A stretch of 64,000 nt of DNA, from the NCBI RefSeq assembly GCF_005405585.1, contig NZ_BJEQ01000022.1, positions 1-64,000 on the forward strand, in the 5' to 3' direction. Every line of letters begins with the position of its first letter. Positions within the stretch are counted from its first letter, which is position 1. Positions 48,485 through 57,040 of the stretch are shown in pieces. The DNA comes from Agarivorans sp. Toyoura001 (GTDB lineage: Bacteria > Pseudomonadota > Gammaproteobacteria > Enterobacterales > Celerinatantimonadaceae). The notes beneath the pieces are model-generated. The model saw only the letters and a list, made by a program, of their open reading frames with translations, did not search any database and was not told where the DNA came from. The translations under genes were made by a program, and so were the position numbers.

Positions 48485-49897
48485 TTAACTATTCAACTGT
48501 GCTAGTTGCCCCGTAATATAGGACATCTGGCTATTTAGGTTACCCATGGCTACGTCAAACGCTGTATATTTTGCCCGCAGGGTCTTTTCATAAGAAGCCA
48601 TACGTTCTTCAAAATCGAGCTTGTCGTGTTCATAATCACGTAATTGGCTATTTATAGACTCTTCTCTAGAAGCTAGAATACCATCAGACTTCTCATAACT
48701 AGAGACGATTCCAGAGAAAGACTCTGCAATACCTCCAGACATTGCAAAAACCTCGCCAATACCGTCCATGTCATTAGCTAAATTTGCTTTAAACTTCGTC
48801 TCGTCTAGCTGTAACATGCCGTCATTATCGACTTCAACACCAATACCATACAGAGTTTTAAAACCCGGCGCGGCATTATCATAACCGTTACTTGCGATGC
48901 TGCCTAAAGAGAAGCGAAGAGAGCGGAACATAGCATCGCCACTGAGTTCTTTCCGATTTGATTCACCGTCTTCCCCCTGAATCACCGTTTCAGGTTTAGA
49001 GTACTTATCGATTTCTGAAATAACTTTGTTGTAAGCGTCAACAAACTCTTTCATATTCTCTAAAGCTTTCTCTTCACTTGGGGCTATATTCAAGCTAACA
49101 GCTGAAGACGTCACTTTATTGGCGGTAATTGTCATACCTGACACGACATTATCGAACTTATTGGTTTCGCTAGTCGCCTGAATACCATCAATGGTGATAA
49201 TTGCTGATGAAGCATCTACTACTGCCATTTTTCCGCCGGCGTTTGTAAAGTTATCTAGCTCAGCGTTAGCGCCAGTATTGGTGACAGTTAAAGTGTTTCC
49301 GTCTCCCGTTTCTTCAGATGTCATAGCCAAGCGAATCTCGGTACCGGTATCAATTAGGTTTACCGATATCCCAAAATTATCATCATGGTCATTTATTTGC
49401 TCACGTAATTGCTTCAGTGTGGTGCCAGCCGCAACATCCAACACCATTGATTCTCCGCTTGCAGTAGCAAAAGTTAGTTGCCCATCAGTGGTAGCTACAA
49501 CATCATTGTCTGAGCTATATAAAGGTGTGCCGCCATTAGCGGTTGCATCTATTGACGTTAAAGAAGAACCTTGTGCTAGCTGTTGCACTTCAATTGCATA
49601 ATTGCCGTTAGTTGCGTCGTCGGCTAAATCGACAGTGACAGACTCGTTGCCTTCGGATTCACCAGTAGAAGCTACCCTAGGTATAAAAGTGGAAGGTTCT
49701 TGGGCTTTTTCAAGTATGCTAAGAAAGGAGCTCAAAGCTGACTTAACTGAGCCCACAGCAGAAAGACTAACATCTAAAGTATTTTTTGTTGTCTCGAAAC
49801 GAGCATCTTTACCTGCTCGCTCGGCGTTAATTGATACCTCAATCAAAGCCTCTAAATCTAAGCCACTACCAATACCTGCTGCTGTAATTCCAGTCAT
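48485..49897 (-). CDS. fliD: Flagellar filament capping protein FliD
   Basis: A 470-residue hook-associated protein 2. The N-terminal ITAAGIGSGLDLEALIE is the FliD signature, and the C-terminal helical domain (YEKTLRAKYTAFDVAMGNLN) completes the cap subunit. It caps the growing filament and folds exported flagellin. E. coli FliD has 468 residues. Confidence 0.95.
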   Translation of the reverse strand: MTGITAAGIGSGLDLEALIEVSINAERAGKDARFETTKNTLDVSLSAVGSVKSALSSFLSILEKAQEPSTFIPRVASTGESEGNESVTVDLADDATNGNYAIEVQQLAQGSSLTSIDATANGGTPLYSSDNDVVATTDGQLTFATASGESMVLDVAAGTTLKQLREQINDHDDNFGISVNLIDTGTEIRLAMTSEETGDGNTLTVTNTGANAELDNFTNAGGKMAVVDASSAIITIDGIQATSETNKFDNVVSGMTITANKVTSSAVSLNIAPSEEKALENMKEFVDAYNKVISEIDKYSKPETVIQGEDGESNRKELSGDAMFRSLRFSLGSIASNGYDNAAPGFKTLYGIGVEVDNDGMLQLDETKFKANLANDMDGIGEVFAMSGGIAESFSGIVSSYEKSDGILASREESINSQLRDYEHDKLDFEERMASYEKTLRAKYTAFDVAMGNLNSQMSYITGQLAQLNS

Positions 49898-49917
49898 AAC
49901 TTGTTACTCACATTTGT

Positions 49918-50346
49918 TTATACCAATTGATCTACAAACAACCCTGTGGTTTGACCAATAGCATCTTGAAATTTTCTTAAACGTTCTTCTAACTGACGAT
50001 ACTCTTCGGTAGGAATCTCACGTATTAACTCATCGGTACTGCGATTGAGCACCGAAGTGAAAAACTGACCATCTCGCTCGTCAACAACAAATTTCACATC
50101 ACGGTCATGCACTTCTAGCATCTGATTGAGTGACGCAACCACGTCCTCAATTTGAGACTTGTCTTCGACCTGACGTTCTTCTTGTTCTACCTGTTGCTGA
50201 GCTTTAACCTTCTGTTGTTCTTTTTGAAGCGATATCTGTGCCACTTCCATTTTCTCAGCGGCTGTCACCTCTTTCTCTTGGCCTGCTTTTAAGGCAGAAC
50301 TAACAGCAGAAGAGGAGGATACTGAACTAACATTACCACCATCCAT
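49918..50346 (-). CDS. flaG: FlaG family flagellar protein
   Basis: A 142-residue protein. The first half is low-complexity and Glu/Gln/Ser-rich; the second half (LEVHDRDVKFVVDERDGQFF, then IREIPTEEYRQL) is the FlaG domain. FlaG limits filament length in Vibrio and Pseudomonas. It lies between flagellin and fliD as in Vibrio. Confidence 0.9.
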   Translation of the reverse strand: MDGGNVSSVSSSSAVSSALKAGQEKEVTAAEKMEVAQISLQKEQQKVKAQQQVEQEERQVEDKSQIEDVVASLNQMLEVHDRDVKFVVDERDGQFFTSVLNRSTDELIREIPTEEYRQLEERLRKFQDAIGQTTGLFVDQLV

Positions 50347-50368
50347 ATACCAAACTCCCTAAATCAAG

Positions 50369-50397
50369 CAAGCCACACTTACATAGTATAAGTGTGG
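50369..50397 (-). terminator. Hairpin after flagellin 1, partial terminator
   Basis: An 11-base-pair stem AGCCACACTTA/TAAGTGTGGCT lies 28 bases after the flagellin stop. The following TGCTTGATTT is a poor U-run, so partial read-through into flaG-fliD-fliS is likely. Confidence 0.65.
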
Positions 50398-50425
50398 CTG
50401 CGTCTTTCTTCACTATTCTTAACGA

Positions 50426-51241
50426 TTAAACTAGAGCTAACGCAGCCTGTGGGCGTTGGTTTGCTTGAGCAAGAATTGAAGTACTAGTTTGCTGTAGAAT
50501 TTGCGCTTTAGTTAAGTCAGCAGTTTCTTTGGCAAAATCAGTATCTTTAATTCGTGAACGCGCACCAGAGATGTTCTCTGAAATGTTAGACAAGTTACGA
50601 ATCGTAGATTGGAAACGGTTTTGAACCGCACCTAAAGAAGCTCGTTCTGAGTCAACTTGTTTAATAGCTGAGTCAATCAAAGCCATTGCACCACTCGCAC
50701 CGCCAGCAGATAATACGCTCACACCAGTAATACCTAGGCCTGCTTGGCTAATTGTTTGACCAATCTTAAGCAAGATGTTCTCACCAGCGTTCGCTCCTAC
50801 TAAAAAGTTAGAGCTATATGCGCCATCAAGTAGCGCGGTGCCACCAAACTTAGTAGTTGTACCTACTCGAGAAATCTCCGCTTTAAGTTGAGATACTTCC
50901 GCTTGAAGAGCAATACGGTCATCAGTGTTGTTCACACCATCTTGAGACTGAACCGCTAAAACACGCATACGTTGAAGCATGTTGGTTACTTCATCCATTG
51001 CACCTTCAGCAGTTTGGGCCACCGAGATACCATCTTGAGCGTTCATTACAGCACGATCAAGACCCTGGATTTGAGAAGTCATACGGTTAGAGATTTGTAG
51101 ACCAGCCGCATCATCTTTTGCACTGTTAATTCTGAAACCAGAACTTAAGCGTTGATAGGCAGTATCTAAAGAGTTACCAGAATTATATAACTGGCGCTGT
51201 GCGTTCAATGACGACGTATTTGTGTTGACAACTAATGCCAT
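50426..51241 (-). CDS. fliC: Flagellin (copy 1, downstream)
   Basis: A 271-residue flagellin. The conserved N-terminal D0/D1 domain (about 1-140, [38 protein letters not shown]) and C-terminal D1/D0 (about 185-271, [16 protein letters not shown]) flank a very short variable centre, typical of the short marine polar flagellins. It differs from copy 2 mainly in the centre. The ribosome site TAGGAGG is exceptionally strong and is complementary to the small RNA described here. A sigma-28 promoter lies about 145 bases upstream. Confidence 0.96.
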   Translation of the reverse strand: MALVVNTNTSSLNAQRQLYNSGNSLDTAYQRLSSGFRINSAKDDAAGLQISNRMTSQIQGLDRAVMNAQDGISVAQTAEGAMDEVTNMLQRMRVLAVQSQDGVNNTDDRIALQAEVSQLKAEISRVGTTTKFGGTALLDGAYSSNFLVGANAGENILLKIGQTISQAGLGITGVSVLSAGGASGAMALIDSAIKQVDSERASLGAVQNRFQSTIRNLSNISENISGARSRIKDTDFAKETADLTKAQILQQTSTSILAQANQRPQAALALV

Positions 51242-51244
51242 AAT

Positions 51245-51256
51245 TTGAGCCTCCTA
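51245..51256 (-). promoter_or_regulatory. Ribosome site of flagellin 1, predicted small-RNA target
   Basis: The minus-strand bases TAGGAGGCTCAA contain a full Shine-Dalgarno 8 bases before the ATG. All 12 are perfectly complementary to bases 51717-51728 of the plus-strand small RNA. The other flagellin's ribosome site matches that segment over only 6 bases. Confidence 0.65.
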
Positions 51257-51387
51257 AGAAATCGCTCATCCTGATTGAACTGTGTCAGGACGACCTAAAC
51301 CATTCGTTAGTTGTTGAACCCCTGATTTATGAACCGTAAACCAAGACAACTTAAAAATGGACCAAAGTTTTATTAACTTCATATTAG

Positions 51388-51414
51388 TTAGCGGCAAGCT
51401 AGGAAAAAGCTTTA
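51388..51414 (-). promoter_or_regulatory. Sigma-28 (FliA) promoter of flagellin 1
   Basis: On the minus strand TAAA (51414-51411), 15 bases, GCCGCTAA (51395-51388) fits the FliA consensus TAAA-N15-GCCGATAA with one difference. The predicted 5' UTR is about 140 bases. Confidence 0.85.
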
Positions 51415-51433
51415 GAGAAAAAGAGGGAAAAAC

Positions 51434-51460
51434 GGAAAAAAATTGCCGCTTTTACGGCAA
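51434..51460 (-). terminator. Intrinsic terminator, minus strand, between the flagellin genes
   Basis: A stem TTGCCG/CGGCAA with a 6-base loop is followed by seven T on the minus strand. It is the first good minus-strand terminator after flagellin 2, some 340 bases beyond that stop, so the flagellin 2 message would have a long 3' UTR. Confidence 0.8.
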
Positions 51461-51572
51461 GCCTTGCTATCAAAGGCTTCGTAGCTGAAAATATTGTAAG
51501 ATAAAGCTGGCTAAAGGTAGAGGTTTTATCTACTTATTTTATTTTTTGATGCCAATTATCTGTCACTAAAAC

Positions 51573-51590
51573 TTGGCACAAGCATTGCTT
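51573..51590 (+). promoter_or_regulatory. Sigma-54 promoter, plus strand, between the flagellin genes
   Basis: TTGGCACAAGCATTGCTT is an almost perfect sigma-54 promoter (TGGCAC, 5 bases, TTGCT), with GG at 51575-51576 and GC at 51587-51588 spaced by exactly 10 bases. No protein gene follows on this strand before the terminator at 51758-51795, so it most likely drives a small RNA that starts near 51600. Confidence 0.85.
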
Positions 51591-51599
51591 TATTACAAG

Positions 51600-51793
51600 T
51601 GCAGTCTGAACCGCTGCGAAAAAAGGCCAAGTGAGTATACATCACTTGACCGTATCGCTCGAAACGATAGGAGATTGAGAGCGAAACTAAAAGCGCAACT
51701 TATTATTGGTATGGAATTGAGCCTCCTAGGAGTACTAATTGCGCTATTACAGTCTGAGGACGGTGGATTGAACCCCCACCGTCCTTTTCTTTT
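51600..51793 (+). ncRNA. Candidate sigma-54-dependent small RNA, putative flagellin regulator
   Basis: About 190 bases between a sigma-54 promoter and an intrinsic terminator, without a credible protein frame. Visible stems: GCAG/CTGC (51601-51617); CAAGTGA/TCACTTG (51628-51648, extended by GG/CC); TATCG/CGATA (51653-51669); AGCGCAA/TTGCGCT (51692-51698 with 51739-51745), which encloses a 40-base loop; and the terminator stem. The loop holds TTGAGCCTCCTA, perfectly complementary to the ribosome site of flagellin 1. The U-rich end (TTTTCTTTTTT) would suit Hfq. It lies antisense to the predicted 3' UTR of flagellin 2. I do not recognise it as a known RNA family. Confidence 0.7.
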
Positions 51794-51795
51794 TT
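51758..51795 (+). terminator. Intrinsic terminator of the candidate small RNA
   Basis: The 9-base-pair stem GGACGGTGG/CCACCGTCC with a 9-base loop is followed by TTTTCTTTTTT on the plus strand. There is no T-run on the minus strand side, so it is oriented for the plus-strand RNA. It ends 1 base before the flagellin 2 stop codon. Confidence 0.9.
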
Positions 51796-51796
51796 C

Positions 51797-52615
51797 TTAT
51801 CCAAGTAGAGACAGTGCAGCCTGAGGACGTTGGTTCGCTTGAGCCAAAATCGTCGTCGAGGTTTGCTGAATAATTTGGTTTCTGGTTAACTCAGCAGTTT
51901 CTTTTGCAAAATCAGTATCTTTAATTCGAGAACGTGCAGCCGTTACATTTTCAGAAATGTTAGACAAGTTACGAATGGTAGATTGGAATCGGTTTTGAAC
52001 CGCACCCAATTGCGCTCGTTCACCGTCAATTTTCTTCACCGCTGAATCAATCGCGGCCATTGCGGCACTAGCTGCAGCTGGAGTTGACACAGTCAAGCCG
52101 TTAATACCTAAACCTGCTTGAGTAACTGTAGTGGCAATAGTCACAGCAATATTTTCGCCGGCATTTGCACCCACTAAGAAGTTTTCATTATAGTTACCAT
52201 CTAATAAGGTGATGTTACCAAACTTAGTGGTTGTACCTACTCGGCTAATCTCTGCCTTAAGCTGGGAAACCTCTGCTTGCAAGGCAAGTCTGTCGTCAGA
52301 GTTGTTAATACCATCTTGAGATTGGATGGCTAAAGTACGCATACGTTGAAGCATATTTGTTACTTCGTCCATCGCGCCTTCAGCGGTTTGCGCTAACGAG
52401 ATACCATCTTGAGCATTCATTACTGCGCGGTCTAGACCTTGAATTTGCGAAGTCATACGGTTTGAAATTTGAAGACCAGCGGCATCGTCCTTTGCACTAT
52501 TAATACGCAAACCCGATGACAAGCGTTGGAATGATGTATCTAAAGACCAGCCAGATTGAGTTAACTGACGTTGGGCATTTAGTGATGACACATTTGTATT
52601 TACGTATAAAGCCAT
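51797..52615 (-). CDS. fliC: Flagellin (copy 2, upstream)
   Basis: A 272-residue flagellin closely similar to copy 1 (near-identical through [20 protein letters not shown], for example), differing in the short centre (residues about 140-190) and at scattered sites such as a tryptophan in SGWSLDTSF. Several Ser/Thr in the centre could carry pseudaminic acid. Its ribosome site, TAGGAGAAATATC before the ATG, differs from that of copy 1. A sigma-28 promoter lies about 80 bases upstream. Its transcript probably continues through the small-RNA region before terminating. Confidence 0.96.
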   Translation of the reverse strand: MALYVNTNVSSLNAQRQLTQSGWSLDTSFQRLSSGLRINSAKDDAAGLQISNRMTSQIQGLDRAVMNAQDGISLAQTAEGAMDEVTNMLQRMRTLAIQSQDGINNSDDRLALQAEVSQLKAEISRVGTTTKFGNITLLDGNYNENFLVGANAGENIAVTIATTVTQAGLGINGLTVSTPAAASAAMAAIDSAVKKIDGERAQLGAVQNRFQSTIRNLSNISENVTAARSRIKDTDFAKETAELTRNQIIQQTSTTILAQANQRPQAALSLLG

Positions 52616-52694
52616 GATATTTCTCCTATCTATATTTTAACCATTTATAGGTTTTATTAGTTGTCAGTTATTATTTTCTTCTGACTTACCCTAT

Positions 52695-52721
52695 ATAACG
52701 GCGGCGCTTCAATATTCTTTA
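52695..52721 (-). promoter_or_regulatory. Sigma-28 (FliA) promoter of flagellin 2
   Basis: On the minus strand TAAA (52721-52718), 15 bases, GCCGTTAT (52702-52695) fits the FliA consensus with differences only at the end of the -10 box. Confidence 0.8.
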
Positions 52722-52761
52722 GCAATTATTTAAATTTATTTTCAGAACGAAACATTAAAAC

Positions 52762-52794
52762 AAAAAAGGTTGCTTCATTATTGAAGCAACCTTT
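52762..52794 (-). terminator. Terminator after flgL
   Basis: A 12-base-pair stem AAGGTTGCTTCA/TGAAGCAACCTT followed by a T-run on the minus strand lies 30 bases after the flgL stop. Confidence 0.92.
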
Positions 52795-52824
52795 ATAACG
52801 GCAGACTAAGAATAAACTTTAGCG

Positions 52825-54039
52825 TTATAGATAATTAAATAGTGATAACTGGCTTATTCGGCTATAAGATGAATAAGAAGTATTGAGTGCGAGCTCTGCT
52901 TTCTGTAAGTTGCTCACAGCTTCAGCAAAGTCGACCTCACTCAAAGAAGCGCGAGATTTTTGATTAATGAGATCCATCGAAGAAGCTGCTGATCGCACGG
53001 CCTCCAAGGAGTTACCCCTTGCGCCAATAGACCCTAAAGTTAAATTTACACTTTCTAATGAATTGTCCAAACCTACCAAAAAGTCTGATTGTTTCTCGAC
53101 GTAAGCATCGCCAACTAAAGACGGGTCTTCTAGAGCAACAATATATTCTGACAACATGTTTAAAACATTATCTTTTTCTGGTGGTGCTAATTCAAATGAT
53201 TCATTGGCACTACCTGCAGGAGTAGACACATTAATATCAATCCCGTTAAAATTTATAGATTGCCCTGGCACATAATCACCTGTTTCAGGAGGAACTAAAG
53301 ATGCCCCACCACTATCAAGTATTTCATAGGTATCTGGTGCGCCAGCCGTTGTTTGAACTTGAAATGTGTTATTAGCTGGCGTAATAGGGTCATAATTTAA
53401 TTTATGAAAACTATCGTAAGCTTTCTGATCGGTAATGGTTGTATTTATATTACCCGACAGATCATTAGTCACAAAACGTTTAAATACATTATCAAATACT
53501 TCTTGGCCAGTATCATTACTTTGAATATACACCGACGATGATACCTTTAGCTCGTTAACCCCAGCATCACCTTGGTAATTATAATTGGTGCCGTCGAATA
53601 CATATGGCTGTTTCTGGGTTTGAAACCCAGAGAATACATAACTACCATCCGCGTTCTGGCTATTCATAAAATCAACCATTTGCGCTTGAATTTGCCTTAA
53701 CTCCTGAGCTAATGACTTACGTTCAGCTTCGCCATTTAAGCCATCACCGGATTGAACACCTAGCACCCTCGCCCGCTGCATCGCGTTGATCATCCCATCT
53801 AAAGTGGATTCTTCGAAATTAAGCGCGTTTTCGAGCAAAGTACCGTTCTTAAGGTGTTGCTCCGTTAAGGTAATCTCGGTCGTCAAAAACATGGTTTTAC
53901 TCATGTCAGACGGACCATCAGCCGCGGTAAGCAACTTCTTATTGGTAATCAAGTGTTGGTTCATTTTCTCAACTTGTTGTTGAGAATTAAGCACACCGTT
54001 CAGTGAACTTTGATACAAATTAATACTAGATACTCGCAT
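52825..54039 (-). CDS. flgL: Flagellar hook-filament junction protein FlgL
   Basis: A 404-residue hook-associated protein 3. The flagellin-like N-terminus (MRVSSINLYQSSLNGVLNSQ) and C-terminal helix (SSMDLINQKSRASLSEVDFA) match FlgL. Together with FlgK it joins hook and filament. It is 7 bases after flgK. Confidence 0.94.
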   Translation of the reverse strand: MRVSSINLYQSSLNGVLNSQQQVEKMNQHLITNKKLLTAADGPSDMSKTMFLTTEITLTEQHLKNGTLLENALNFEESTLDGMINAMQRARVLGVQSGDGLNGEAERKSLAQELRQIQAQMVDFMNSQNADGSYVFSGFQTQKQPYVFDGTNYNYQGDAGVNELKVSSSVYIQSNDTGQEVFDNVFKRFVTNDLSGNINTTITDQKAYDSFHKLNYDPITPANNTFQVQTTAGAPDTYEILDSGGASLVPPETGDYVPGQSINFNGIDINVSTPAGSANESFELAPPEKDNVLNMLSEYIVALEDPSLVGDAYVEKQSDFLVGLDNSLESVNLTLGSIGARGNSLEAVRSAASSMDLINQKSRASLSEVDFAEAVSNLQKAELALNTSYSSYSRISQLSLFNYL

Positions 54040-54046
54040 AATTTGA

Positions 54047-56020
54047 TTACCTCACTGAACTTAATAGCGTTTGAAAGGTTTCTTGCGCTGCACTAATCAC
54101 CTGAGCAGACGCCGCATAAGCTTGTTGGAAACGAATAAGGTTTGACGCTTCTTCATCAAGGTTAACACCCGAAATAGAATTGTGTCGCTGGGTACTTTGC
54201 TCAAGTAAAGACGTCGCCGCAGATACGGCCACCCTCGCTTCACTGGTTTTACCACCCACAAAACTCACTACGCTGGCGTAAGCATCGTTCATGGTCATTT
54301 TATTGTCGCCGCCAGTTGCAAGGCTTTTGCGCACAAGATCTTTTTGCTGCAAATCTACCAAGCGCAGAGCATTGTAGTTGTCATTGAAACCGTCGGTATT
54401 ATAATCCATGGTGAAAACATCACCTTCTTGCACATCGCCGTCAATATTTATTTCATAACCCGGTGTTAAAGCAGGTACTGCGTTAGCAAACAATTGTTGA
54501 CCAGCACTCGCGGCGGGCGCTGTCGCCATTAAGGCCCCTACACCATTGTAAATCTCATAATCACCAGCGTTATTAATACGTACCTCATGCGGGCCGTTAG
54601 GATCATACCCACCAGGCGCGGTGAAGTTAGACGTAGCTGGGTCGGTATCGTAAATGGAATCGATAGACACCGTCGCATTACCGCGGTTATTAAGTTCCCG
54701 CTCTACGCGAATTGGCGAGGCTAGCGCGAGTTTCTCTGGCTGGCTCATGCTCACCGTCATTTGAGCTGCGGCATCTCTTACTGGTTGAATAAGATGTTTG
54801 TCACCCGCTGCAAAAGGGCCTGAAGAAAAATCCCAATCTATACCATCGAGTTGGAAATTGGTGGGAGGTATTGTCCCAGATATAGCGGTTTCTATTGGAC
54901 TATCACCGTCAAAACGCTGCATTTCAAAAGTGGTTGGCGAAGTAAAGGTAACTCGGTAATCATAAGGCGTTACTTCACTGCCGCTGCCGGCAATAAAGCT
55001 ACCGCTAATTGTGCCAGCCGTAGTATTGGTCGAGAACTCTTTGCCGTTAAACGTTGGTAGAGTAAATATATCTCCACCAATATCGCCGTTTAAATCCATG
55101 CCTAAACGGTTTTGAGTATTAAAAGCATCAGTCATCGCAATTGACAGCTGACCTAGCTGGTTGCGGCTAGTATCCAATGTGGTTTTACGGTATTCCATCA
55201 ATCCACCGATAGTCGCACCAATATCATCGCGGCCAATAATACGGGTAGAACCGGCTAACGAAAGCGTCATTTCTTTTTGAGTACTATCAGGGTCACCATC
55301 TACAATGGCCAACTTAGTATGGTCATCTTGCAACACTAAAGCTTGACCAGAGCGCATAAACACCAGAGTTGAACCGTCATCTTGGACAATGGTGTTAATA
55401 TCTATCAATTCCGCTAGCTCTTTAATTGCTTGGTCACGTTTATCACCAAGAATTGCGGTATTACCATCTAAAGGACTACCGCCAGCAGCCACAATCTCCT
55501 TATTGATTTCAGCAATATTGCGAATTAAGGCATTGGCTTCATCCGCTTTTTCTACAATATCTTGGCTAAGATTTTTTTCTTGTACGCTGTACTGCTCATT
55601 CAAAGTTCGATAACGGTCAGTTAACGCATTAAACTGTGACAAGGATAATTCACGAGTAGATAAAGCAGTTGGGTTATCGGTTGTTGCGTGAAGCTGGGTG
55701 AAGGTATCGTCAAACTTACTACTTAAAGATAAGGAATCATCACTTAGAATCGCGTCAATATTACTCACCGATTCTAAATAAGCGTCACGGTTAGCTAATG
55801 TAGAAGTATCGCGAAACATTTGTGCTTGAGCAAAACCGTTTAACACACGCTCTGTATAACCTTCTCGAACGCCACCTAAGGTATCTGCTGTATAAAATGT
55901 ACGTTGTAAGCTGTAGCCCGGAGTATTTACATTGGCAATGTTATTACCGGTGGTCATCAACAGGCGCTGGTGTGCTGCAACCCCTGATGAACCAATGGTT
56001 AGTAGATCATTCATAGCCAT
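54047..56020 (-). CDS. flgK: Flagellar hook-associated protein FlgK
   Basis: A 657-residue hook-associated protein 1 with the rod/hook N-terminal motif SSGVAAHQRLLMTTGNNIAN and the C-terminal NLDEEASNLIRFQQAYAASA motif. The central region is longer than in E. coli FlgK (547 residues), as in Vibrio. It is 7 bases after flgJ. Confidence 0.95.
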   Translation of the reverse strand: MAMNDLLTIGSSGVAAHQRLLMTTGNNIANVNTPGYSLQRTFYTADTLGGVREGYTERVLNGFAQAQMFRDTSTLANRDAYLESVSNIDAILSDDSLSLSSKFDDTFTQLHATTDNPTALSTRELSLSQFNALTDRYRTLNEQYSVQEKNLSQDIVEKADEANALIRNIAEINKEIVAAGGSPLDGNTAILGDKRDQAIKELAELIDINTIVQDDGSTLVFMRSGQALVLQDDHTKLAIVDGDPDSTQKEMTLSLAGSTRIIGRDDIGATIGGLMEYRKTTLDTSRNQLGQLSIAMTDAFNTQNRLGMDLNGDIGGDIFTLPTFNGKEFSTNTTAGTISGSFIAGSGSEVTPYDYRVTFTSPTTFEMQRFDGDSPIETAISGTIPPTNFQLDGIDWDFSSGPFAAGDKHLIQPVRDAAAQMTVSMSQPEKLALASPIRVERELNNRGNATVSIDSIYDTDPATSNFTAPGGYDPNGPHEVRINNAGDYEIYNGVGALMATAPAASAGQQLFANAVPALTPGYEINIDGDVQEGDVFTMDYNTDGFNDNYNALRLVDLQQKDLVRKSLATGGDNKMTMNDAYASVVSFVGGKTSEARVAVSAATSLLEQSTQRHNSISGVNLDEEASNLIRFQQAYAASAQVISAAQETFQTLLSSVR

Positions 56021-56027
56021 AAATTAA

Positions 56028-57038
56028 TTACTCCCCTACAACTTGTGTATCACGAAACTCTGAAAAGTGACGGCTATCTAAAATCTGGCCTATTTTATTT
56101 GCATACTGAGGGTCGGTGGCATAACCCGCCGCCTGTAGCTCTTTGGCATATTGCTTAGCATCCATACCTTTTGCTAAAGCCTCTTGATAGCGTGGCCCTT
56201 CTACAAACGATAAGTAGTCTTTTACACTTTCTTCGAAAGAATCATACGAACGGAATGCGGCGCGTTCTTGCTGTGCTTGTCCGTTTCTGTACTCTAAAGT
56301 GTTCACTACTGCCTTATCTCCTTGCCAACGACTATCCGCTTTAATTCCAAACAAATTATGGCTACTAGAGCCGTCTCCGTTTGCAATCACTTTTTTACCC
56401 CAGCCTGACTCCAATGCCGCTTGCGCTACAATAGCCATTGGTTCAATGCCTTTATCTGCAGCCCATTTTTTTGCAACTGGCAAAATGGCTTCAATAAATT
56501 CACTAGGAGAGGAAAAACCTTGCCGTTTTATTGCCGCCGGCTTTGCTACTTCGTCCTTAATTGGCTCGCTAACGCTATCTTTTACTAAAGGTTTGCTTAT
56601 TGCGGCCGTTACACTAGTCGATACAGCAATATTCTTGCCATCTGTTGCCAGTGCATTTAAAGAACGCTGTTGTAAATCAATGTTTTGTCCACCTCGTAAT
56701 ACTGATGCGGGTGTTACGTTGGCAGCAGCGGGATCTAATTGGGCCACAATTAAGTCGGCTAAACCTAAAGCACCTGAAGACGACAGCTCCAAAGCCATTT
56801 GGTTATCGTGCATATCTCGATAAGTTTGGGTATGACGGTTATTTAACGGGGTATCACTTTCAAACAATTCGTTACTTTTACGCATCTGTTTCATCAACAT
56901 TTGCATAAACAGCGATTCGAACTGACTAGCTACTTGCTTCAGCGCTTTATCCGGATCTTTTTGCGCAGCACTCCTTAGCTCATCTAAACTAGCTAAGTCA
57001 TGGTAATTGGCTGATTGCTTTACCGCGTCCATAGTCAT
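56028..57038 (-). CDS. flgJ: Flagellar rod assembly protein and muramidase FlgJ
   Basis: A 336-residue two-domain protein: N-terminal rod-capping domain (about 25-100, FESLFMQMLMKQMRKSNELF) and C-terminal glucosaminidase domain (about 170-330, IVAQAALESGWGKKVI with the catalytic glutamate; SSHNLFGIKAD). It opens the peptidoglycan for the rod. The two-domain form is the one usual in gammaproteobacteria. GGTGA precedes the ATG by 7 bases. Confidence 0.95.
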   Translation of the reverse strand: MTMDAVKQSANYHDLASLDELRSAAQKDPDKALKQVASQFESLFMQMLMKQMRKSNELFESDTPLNNRHTQTYRDMHDNQMALELSSSGALGLADLIVAQLDPAAANVTPASVLRGGQNIDLQQRSLNALATDGKNIAVSTSVTAAISKPLVKDSVSEPIKDEVAKPAAIKRQGFSSPSEFIEAILPVAKKWAADKGIEPMAIVAQAALESGWGKKVIANGDGSSSHNLFGIKADSRWQGDKAVVNTLEYRNGQAQQERAAFRSYDSFEESVKDYLSFVEGPRYQEALAKGMDAKQYAKELQAAGYATDPQYANKIGQILDSRHFSEFRDTQVVGE

Positions 57039-57040
57039 AC

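Noticed and set aside
49191-49961. Long open frames opposite fliD
   Set aside because: They are antisense shadows of the well-conserved fliD sequence without ribosome sites or recognisable content.
51755-51785. tRNA T-arm-like sequence (GGTTCAATCC on the minus strand)
   Set aside because: Stem and loop sizes are wrong (9-base stem with 9-base loop), and no acceptor, D or anticodon arm can be drawn around it. It is the terminator of the small RNA.
51573-51824. An 83-codon frame on the plus strand covering the small-RNA region
   Set aside because: Its start lies inside the sigma-54 promoter, upstream of the predicted RNA start; the frame passes through the terminator into the flagellin gene on the other strand, and no ribosome site precedes the inner ATG at 51711.
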